From assembly GCA_013076295.1 (NCBI GenBank), contig RQOL01000861.1:3658001-3722000 (forward strand): a DNA stretch of 64,000 nucleotides. The letters are read 5' to 3'. The notes beneath the pieces are model-generated. The model was not told the origin of the DNA. It made no database searches and saw only the letters and a program-made list of their open reading frames with translations. Shown piece after piece: positions 56,459-64,000 of this stretch. The translations under genes were made by a program, and so were the position numbers. Each line of letters starts with the position of its first letter. Position 1 is the stretch's first letter. This DNA comes from Sanderia malayensis (lineage: Eukaryota; Cnidaria; Scyphozoa; Semaeostomeae; Pelagiidae).

Positions 56459-58185
56459 ATGAAGCACGAGGAATCTTTTACGCATTTGGAAGATCAATGT
56501 ACTTGTTGTATTTGCCTGAGCAGCTATGAGGATCCTGCTATGCTTTCATGTGGACACAGTTGCTGTCGAAAATGCTTGGAAGAAATCCTTCAGCTTGCTG
56601 GGCCTAACAGCAAACAGAGTACGATATCGTGCCCTATTTGTCGAAAAATAACTTTCTTCAAAGGCAAGAAAACTCTTCGCTCCCTTCCATCAAATAAAGA
56701 ACTACAGGAGAAATTGAGCATCTTGACAGCTGTTTCACCTGATGCCAAAATGAAGCCTTTAGAGAATTGTCAGATGTGCACTTTGTTTCCCAAGGGCACA
56801 GCCGAATTGCGTTGTCTCTCTTGCGATGTTTATCTGTGCTCAATGTGTTATCGTCGTGCCTCTGGTAATGCTCAACATAGTGGGCATCATGTAGCAAAAC
56901 TGGCAGCTCAAGATGATGGCAAAAACCTTCTCCTATGCCAAAGTCATGAACTCAGATTTCGATATTTCTGTAGAACATGCGACAAGCTTATGTGCACTGA
57001 GTGCTGTATGTTGGAACAGCATGACAGAATACCAGTAAAAGATGCAAGAGCTGGCATAAAAAGCCAAGTACAAAGAATTCTTGATAATGTCAAGCAGAAA
57101 TCAAAAAGTACTGAATCTGCATTGCTGGAGTGCAAGGAAAGTACCCAAAAAATTGAAAATGAAAAGATTAAGGTTAGAAATGAGTTAAGGAAGGCAAAGA
57201 GAAGGGTTATTAGTCAAATATTGTATATTTTCAATGATATTGAAAATGATTATGTGCATCGTTTTGATGAAAAATCAAAATTTTTGAAGAACATATTGCA
57301 AGGGAGACTTGATGAAGCTCAAGTGAATCACACAAAAGTAGTCAGTTGGAAAGATGCTTTGGAAAGCACTCTGAAGATTGAAGATGACATAGAATTTTTA
57401 GCAAAAAGAGAACATGTTAAGCAGAATGCTAATGAAGTGGAGTCCTTATCAGTGGATGATACAAGAACAAATAATTTCTTTTTTGAAGTAGATTTTATTG
57501 AAGAAACTGTTCCTACTACCATGCTTGAAGATGCGTTCTCTTGCATTGGAGAGATTAAGGTAAAGGCATCAAGAAACCGACGAAAATGGCAAACCCTCTA
57601 TCATGACATTGACAAGGGAATAATTGATGAGGCAGAAGAGGAGGATGGTAGTAATTTGACATCACAAATGAAGGAAACCGAACCACTCAGTTTGAAACCA
57701 TTATCATTGATTGCCAGCTCCAACAACACAAATGCAACCTCATTGTCATTAAACAGTAATGCCTCATCTCAGTCATCTATTCCACATGCTGTTGTGGCCT
57801 CTGCATTTGTATGTGCTAATTCAGCATCAGTGCCAAATCTCGCAAACTCCAGTGGAAATGCAAGATCACCACAGCAAGATACAAGTATGCAAATAATATA
57901 TGTAAATTAATTTATTCTAAATGTTATCAATTATTTTAGATTCTGACTGAAACTTGTATAACACAGATTGTGTATCACTGTCTTTTTTCAGGTTCAACAA
58001 CTTTTTGTCACAGATGCAAAAGGCGACATACTTACAGTTATAAGGAATGCCATGCCCTTAGGAATTGTGATGGAGACATAGTATATAACGAAAACTATTG
58101 TTTTCGTTGTGGAAAGCCAAACCATCATGCTGAAGATTGCTATTCCAGATATGATTTATTTGGCACAAGACTTGAGGGAAATTAA
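56459..58185 (+). CDS. TRIM protein (RING, B-boxes, coiled coil) with C-terminal zinc knuckles, copy 1
   Basis: Exons 56459-57884 and 57992-58185 join in phase (GATACAA|GTATGC to TTTTTTCAG|GTTCAAC), giving 539 residues. RING: CTCCIC...CGHSCCRKC...CPICRK (about residues 14-62). B-box 1: CQMC...CLSC...CSMC...HSGHH. B-box 2: CQSH...CRTC...CTEC. A long coiled coil follows (about 200-320), then a Ser/Asn-rich linker. Exon 2 adds CHRCKRRHTYSYKEC and a CCHC knuckle, CFRCGKPNHHAEDC. TRIMs are mostly ubiquitin E3 ligases; a zinc knuckle suggests RNA or nucleic-acid binding (inference). Compared with copy 2, a 6-base deletion removes the first His of B-box 2's HxxH pair. An AATAAA lies at about 58490. 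Confidence 0.9.
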
Positions 58186-59410
58186 ACAGTGATATGGGCA
58201 CAAATTTTGATTTGTTTCCTTTCCTGCTTATGTTTAATTATTATTTGATACTATTAGTGCTTTGAAGTATTCTAGCGTGTTGAAGAAGTTAAGTTCTGTT
58301 TTGTTTGTATCAGTAGGCAAGATTGTGTGACTCTTTCTTTACAGTTACTCTTATTGATTTACATATTGTTTTGTAATTAGTAATTAATTCTGTTTTTTGG
58401 GCAAATTTTGCTGTATTTCAGTATATTAAAATTTATTCGTAATTTTCTAACTTTTATAAAGTCGTTGTGTTCAGTTTTCTACATTGGTAAATAAATGCTC
58501 TTTTTTTATTTGGAGTTTTATAATTATGATGATTATGATGATGCAGCAATCTACTTCCACTTATATCGTCCTGACAACACAGAATTTACCTGATCAGCAA
58601 AGATGGTAGCTTGCTAAAGAATTAGGTTTAGAATCCAAACGTGAAAGAAAAATCACTTGCTTTATCAGTGTTTTTTGAAAATTTATCAGGTAGAATTCAA
58701 ATGATTTTTTTGAGTCAATTAGACTCTGAAATAAATAAAACTGTGTCAGTCGAAGTACTTTTCTTTTTTGTCGTATTGAAGCTTCAGATCCTTTGGCTGC
58801 ACTTAATCCTAATCGTACCTAAACCTTTAATTTAACCGGTTTTAACGTAAAAATGCATATGCTATGTTATTGCAATTAGCTATCACAACAATGTCTGAAG
58901 ATATGGAGAAGGAGGTCCCGACAGCTGCTCATTTGCACTATCACCATGTTTTTTTTAAAGTAATCCCGATCCACAAAAACCCTGACTTCCGATTTCAAAT
59001 TGTTGATGTGCATTTAATTTAGTTTTCTTTTTAATCTGGGGTTTTCTACATTTATTCCTCTGTTTTTTGGTATTGTTTTGTGTTCATTGTGAAGTCACAT
59101 CAACAAAGATTTGAATTTTATCTTTGATCTTCAAAGTGAGCCTACACCTTCTCTTGATAAAGAATAATTTGCTGAAATCTATTATTGCTAAAATTCCCAA
59201 ATCCAGCTATGAAACGTAAATGGCAAAAAGAAATGTCAGATACAAATGACAACATTCAAACACATCAAATTTTGAGAAACGACCTGTTACCAATATAGAT
59301 ATCTAGGCTTCCAAGCACGCTAAACACCCCATCTCCATATTTTTTGAAGCACTCATTTCAAAACATATATCGTTTTAATCAAATGCTAGATGCTTTAGTC
59401 CTGGTTACGT

Positions 59411-59451
59411 CACAGCAGCACTCATTTTAACAATGTTAACAGCTAGTTTTA
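59411..59451. repeat. 41-bp dispersed repeat, copy B
   Basis: 39/41 match to 46074-46114, same orientation. Confidence 0.7.
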
Positions 59452-59507
59452 GATTCTATTCATGTATAAATTCGTGGTGTAATTCAGTAGAGAGAGTGAT
59501 CTTGTAC

Positions 59508-59619
59508 TTCCTGATAAACGACCCCCCCTCGAATAATGGCCCCCCTCGATTAGGCGCCCCTCCAAAAAAGTTCCCAGATTAATAAACACCCCGGGGCGTT
59601 TAATAGAGGAAATACGGTA
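59508..59619. repeat. C-rich palindromic short element, copy 4
   Basis: GATAAACGACCCCCCCTCG at the left, CCCCGGGGCG palindrome inside, GAGGAAATACGGTA at the right. Confidence 0.65.
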
Positions 59620-60140
59620 TGTCCAGAGACTACCCAACGAACGCTGCTTTCCAGTCCAGGGCGAGTGTTTTACATGCGAGGAGCACGGAGCCAGAGAGAA
59701 ACGATGCAGTGTATTGATTTTAAATGACTGACTCTGACTGACTAATTACAATAATTTACAGGTATTTATATTAATCTAAAAATCATGATGAAAAAGCAAA
59801 AGTGTTTCTAGAAGGATTAAAGTGACGATGCAGAAATAAAAATAGAATGATGTAATTTGAATAACGCGAGATTGAGTTGGTGGCATCTTTGCGTTTACAC
59901 ATTATCTTAAAACAGATTCTGTGCACAAACCAGACTATCTTTGAACAAAAAAATTCCAAACATATCATTTCATGAACAGAACAAGATCTATGTACATTAT
60001 ATGCAGTGTATAAAAAGGCTATTATAATGAAATTAATTCAGTGAGGAGAATCAAATTTTGTTTTGTTTTGAGAATCTACAACTCTTCAGAGCAGAGAGTA
60101 TCGCTATTTGATTGTACGAAACAGATAATAACACGGAAGG

Positions 60141-60205
60141 AATTTGTCTTCATCTACAGACAAATTTGAGCACGATCACGGAAGTGAAGTGGAACTTCCG
60201 TGATC
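60141..60205. other. Two adjacent perfect hairpins
   Basis: Stem 1 is AATTTGTCT/AGACAAATT (60141-60166, 8-base loop). Stem 2 is GATCACGGAAGT/ACTTCCGTGATC (60174-60205, 8-base loop). They are 7 bases apart and about 350 bases upstream of the second TRIM start. Confidence 0.7.
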
Positions 60206-60554
60206 ACTTGTGAACTGAGATTAATCTTGGTTGGCAGTTTTGATTGGCTAATTTCAAAACTTGCATTACGTCATTACTGAAAGATGCGCAATTGCGCAAA
60301 AATGGGAGTGTTTTGATTGAGAAAACAAAACCGTTGAAACAAAGGTCTGAAACAAAGGATGGCCGTGTTTATCTCCCCAACAAGGAAGTGATCGAGATGA
60401 GGGCAAATTGAAAGAAATCTAAAAATACGTAATCTCACTACAAAACCAACAAGGAAGGTCATTACACTCAAAGGAAGGGCAAGGCAGGACCAGGCTAGAT
60501 TGCTGCAAGAAGCAAGAGGATAAACGAAACGAATATATCTGAACCAAACCAGGC

Positions 60555-63482
60555 ATGAAACACGAGGAATCTTTTACGCATTTGGAAGATCAATGTACTT
60601 GTTGTATTTGCCTAAGCAGGTATGAGGATCCTGCTATGCTTTCATGTGGACACAGTTGCTGTCGAAAATGCTTGGAAGAAATCCTTCAGCTTGCTGGGCC
60701 TGGGAACAGACAAGAAAGTACGATATCGTGTCCTATGTGTCGGAGAATAAGTTTCTTCAAAGGCAAGAAAACTCTTCGCTCCCTTCCATCAAATAAAGAA
60801 CTACAGGAGAAATTGAGCATCTTGACAGCTGTTTCACCTGATGCCAAAATGAAGCCTTTAGAGAATTGTCAGATGTTGATGTGCACTTTGTTTCCCAAGG
60901 GCACAGCCGAATTGCGTTGTCTATCTTGCGATGTTTATCTGTGCCCAATGTGTTATCGTCGTGCCTCTGGTAATGCTCAACATAGTGGGCATCATGTAGC
61001 AAAACTGGCAGCTCAAGATGATGGCAACAACCTTCTCCTATGCCAAAGTCATGAACTCAGATTTCGATATTTCTGTAGAACATGCGACAAGCTTGTGTGC
61101 ACCGAGTGCTGTATGTTGGAACACAAACAGCATGACAGAATACCAGTAAAAGATGCAAGAGCTGGCATAAAAAGCCAAGTACAAAGAATTCTTGATAATG
61201 TCAAGCAGAAGTCAAAAAGTACTGAATCTGCATTGCTGGAGTGCAAGGAAAGTATCCAAAAAATTGAAAATGAAAAGATTAAGGTTTTAAATGAGTTAAG
61301 GAAAGCAAAGAGAGAGGTTATTAGTCAAATATTGTATATATTCAATGATATCGAAAATGATTATATGCATAGTTTTGATGAAAAATCCAAATTTTCGAAG
61401 AATATATTGCAAGAGAGACTTGATGAAGCTGAAGTGAATCACACAAATGTAGTTAGTTGGAAAGATGCTTTGGAAAGCACTCTGAAGATTGAAGATGACA
61501 TAGAATTTTTAGCAAAAAGAGAACATGTTAAGCAGAATGCTAATGAAGTGGAATCCATTGCAGTGAATGATACACAAACAAGTAATTTCTTTTTTGAAGC
61601 AGATTATATCAAACGAGCTGTTCCTATTGCCATGCTTAAAGGTGCATTCTCCTGCCTCGGGGACATTAAGATAAAGGCATCAAGAAAGCGACGAAAATGG
61701 CAAACCATCAGTTGTCGTATTGACAAGAGAATAATTGATATTGCACAAAAGGAGGATGGTAATGATTTGACATCACAAATGAAGGAAACCGAACCACTCA
61801 GTTTGAAACCATTATCATTGATTGCCAGCTCTAACAACACAAATGCATCCTCATTGTCATTAAACAGTAATGCCTCATCTCAGTCATCTACTCCACATGT
61901 TGTTGTGGCCTCGGCATTTGGATTTGCTAATTCAGTATCAGTGCGAGATGTCGCAAACTCCAGTGAATATGCAAGTTCACCACAGGAAGATACAGGTATG
62001 CAAATACAGGCCTCGGCATTTGGATTTGCTAATTCAGTATCAGTGCCAGATTTCGCAAACTCCAGTGAATATGCAAGTGCACCAGAAGAAGATACGGGTA
62101 TGCAAATAATACACTTAGTGAGCATAAGTTACGCACCACCGGATAAAAAATGGCGTCTAAAAGTAGCCCGAGGCCTGAGCAAGAAAATTTACATAACAAT
62201 ATATAACTAACAAACGGGTTTCAATAGCGAATTTCTTTAGCAGAAATATACTTAGAATTTCATAAATTTTCAAGTGAAAACATAATTTAAACTATATCAT
62301 ATTGTTTTATAATAATATTAAAAGAAAACTGCGAAGGTGTTTCTTAAAAAATTTTCACAAAATTTTATCGAAGTGGAGTAATTAAAACACCAATAATTAT
62401 AATTTCTTTCACTCAAGGCCACGCAAAGTCTCTCTCATTTAAAAGAGAATGTTTTGAAATTTTGAAAAATGTAAATATTTTTCATGTAACTGTCTTGACC
62501 TTTTATAATTTTCAGTTTCCGTCTTTGTTTATCATTTTAGGGGTGTGATTTTACAAAACCTATTTTTCCGTAATTTTTTTTTCAGAGTAAAAAAAAGAAG
62601 GTTAAGCGCCATAACAAAAAATCCGACATGGATATTCCTATAATTTGTTTCAAATACTATAATTTGATATAATTTTCAAGGGCTTCATACTTTCTGAAGT
62701 TAACAAAAAATTTATTTTTTAAAACCCACTCTGAAATTTGAAAAACAAAACATGTGCTTCCCTAGTGGTAAACAAAGACTGAAACTGAAAATTATAAAAG
62801 GTCAAGACAGTTACATGAAAAATATTTACATTTTTCAAAATTTCAAAGCATTCTCTTTTAAATGAGAGAGATTTTGCGTGGCTTTCAGTGAAAGAAATTA
62901 TAGTTATTGGCGTTTTAATTACTCCACTTCGATAAATTTTTGTGAAAATTTTTTAAGAGACACCTTCGCAGTTTTCTTGAAATATTATTACAAAACAATA
63001 TGATATAGTTTAAATTATGTTTTCACTTGAAAATTTATGAAATTCTGAGTATATTTCTGCTGAAGAAATTCGCTATTGAAACCCGTTTGGTATTTACATA
63101 TTGTTATGTAAATTTTCTTGCTCAGGCCTTGGGCCACTTTTAGACGCCATTTTTCATCGGGTGGTGCGTAACTTATGCTCACTAAGTGTATATGTAAATT
63201 AATTTATTCTAAATGTTATCAATTATTTTAGATTCTGACTCCAACTTGCATAACACAGATTGTATACCACTGTCTTTTTCAGGTTCAGTAAATTTTTGTT
63301 ACAGATGCAAAGGGCTGCATACCTACAGTTATAGGCAATGCCATGCCCTTAGGATCAATGATGATGGAGACATAGTGTCTGATGATGAAATCTATTGTTT
63401 TCGTTGTGGAAGGCCAAACCATCGTGCTGAAGATTGCTTTTACAATTATGATATACATGGCATAGAACTTGTGTGGCAGTAA
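60555..63482 (+). CDS. TRIM protein with C-terminal zinc knuckles, copy 2
   Basis: Exons 60555-62097 and 63283-63482 join in phase (GATACGG|GTATGC to TTTTTCAG|GTTCAG), giving 580 residues. Same layout as copy 1: RING (CTCCIC...CPMCRR), B-box 1 (CTLF...CLSC...CPMC), intact B-box 2 ending EHKQH, coiled coil, Ser/Asn linker, then CYRCKGLHTYSYRQC and CFRCGRPNHRAEDC. The linker has a 102-base in-frame duplication (61908 and 62010) that also duplicates the splice donor. The intron contains a 1077-bp palindromic element; unspliced reading would instead end within it, at about 62210. An AATAAA follows at about 63613. Known TRIM roles are ubiquitin ligation and immunity or RNA control; the substrate is unknown. 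Confidence 0.9.
61908..62111 (+). repeat. 102-bp in-frame tandem duplication in TRIM copy 2
   Basis: GCCTCGGCATTTGGATTTGC recurs at 61908 and 62010. Each 34-residue unit reads ASAFGFANSVSV...EDTGMQI. The first unit ends GATACAG|GTATGC and the second GATACGG|GTATGC, so two donors in the same phase exist. Confidence 0.9.
62112..63188. mobile_element. 1077-bp long-palindrome element with TA target duplication
   Basis: Termini CACTTAGTGAGCATAAG and CTTATGCTCACTAAGTG are perfect inverted repeats, and inverted similarity continues inward for roughly 400 bp on each side. Flanks are TA at both ends. In TRIM copy 1 the same intron reads AATAATATATG, the exact empty site with one TA. TA duplication fits Tc1/mariner-type transposition. 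No transposase frame is present, so it is nonautonomous. Confidence 0.9.
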
Positions 63483-63954
63483 CACAAAGAAGACTGGGGG
63501 AAGTGTGCCCCAGTTGCCCCCCTCCATTTTTTCAGAGCTGGTGTCTTCATTGGAAGACTGTCTGACTATTTTTACAGTCACTCTAATTGATTTACACTCT
63601 TCTTTTTATAAGAATAAACTTTATAAGAATAATGAGGCTCAAAGTTCGTAAAATTTAAGAAAATTTTAAGATTATTGTCAGGCTCACGATCTTGTGAAAC
63701 TATTGTTTTTAGCAAGCGTTTTTTATTCTTGAATTGGTGTGGTTTTCACAGGAAATGGTTTTAAATACACTGATCCAAATTTGTTCTGTTTTTTTAGCCA
63801 TTGTAATAGTTATGCGTTTTTGGCATCGATGATAAGAATTAATAGCAGTGTATTGCCATATCCGTATTTTCTACCGCGTTAAGAATAATTTAAGAATATT
63901 CAGAGGCTCAAAATAAAAAAAAATTAAGAATATTGAGGCTCAGCAAAAAATTAA

Positions 63955-64000
63955 GTACCGTATTTCCTCTATTAAGCGCCCACCCTCTATTAACCGCCCC
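63955..64000. repeat. C-rich short element, copy 5 (cut by window edge)
   Basis: TACCGTATTTCCTCTATTAA then CGCCC blocks, matching the reverse complement of the right end of copy 4. Confidence 0.6.

Larger units (their letters stand above)
58186..60554. other. Intergenic between the two TRIM copies
   Basis: Contains copy B of the 41-bp repeat (59411-59451), a C-rich short element (59508-59619) and two adjacent hairpins (60141-60205). The last about 90 bases before the second TRIM start match the 5' flank of the first copy, so the duplicated segment includes the 5' leader. No other coding sequence was seen. Confidence 0.5.

Overview
The window is animal nuclear DNA. It is AT-rich and intron-dense, and it carries recognisable metazoan orthologues (a Cdc42-binding MRCK kinase, WAC, CLASRP, SLC35F5, a Dbl-type RhoGEF and TRIM proteins), TTAGGG-type telomeric motifs, a tRNA-derived SINE, several MITE families and tandem satellites. 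The gene set and repeat mix suggest a non-vertebrate animal. A sponge or cnidarian is my guess, but the sequence read here does not settle the phylum. Gene models were built by reading splice sites and checking reading-frame phase by hand.

Layout. Five genes lie in a row on the minus strand: 87-6863 an MRCK/CDC42BP-type kinase whose 3' part runs off the left edge; 8343-12948 a WAC homologue (start not found); 14772-19789 a CLASRP homologue; 20259-41776 an SLC35F5 homologue; and 42710-51166 a RhoGEF joining an N-terminal U1-type zinc finger, DH-PH and a helical TPR-like C-terminus (first exon not found). Then 51.2-56.4 kb has no gene I can support. Two tandemly duplicated plus-strand TRIM genes with unusual C-terminal zinc knuckles follow, at 56459-58185 and 60555-63482.

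The most striking region is 20.3-38.0 kb. It reads as one 17.66-kb terminal intron of SLC35F5, whereas the gene's other introns are under about 700 bp. The intron holds seven direct tandem units of 2182-2330 bp in the opposite orientation to the gene. Each unit has a TATA-like start, at least two GTAAGT/CAG splice-site pairs and a terminal AATAAA, but no convincing shared protein. This looks like a tandem array of spliced, probably noncoding transcription units. The array is framed by two tRNA-derived SINE copies in opposite orientation (heads facing in, A/T tails facing out), and its right end carries a 273-bp palindromic element.

Other mobile DNA: a 1077-bp TA-flanked palindromic element in the intron of the second TRIM gene, with an empty site in the first TRIM gene; two copies of a CAGTAA-ended MITE, one containing a 33-bp minisatellite; a 150-bp satellite carrying CCCTAA runs inside a RhoGEF intron, whose unique part resembles an arm of the 273-bp palindrome; and at least five copies of a C-rich short element ending in TACCGTA.
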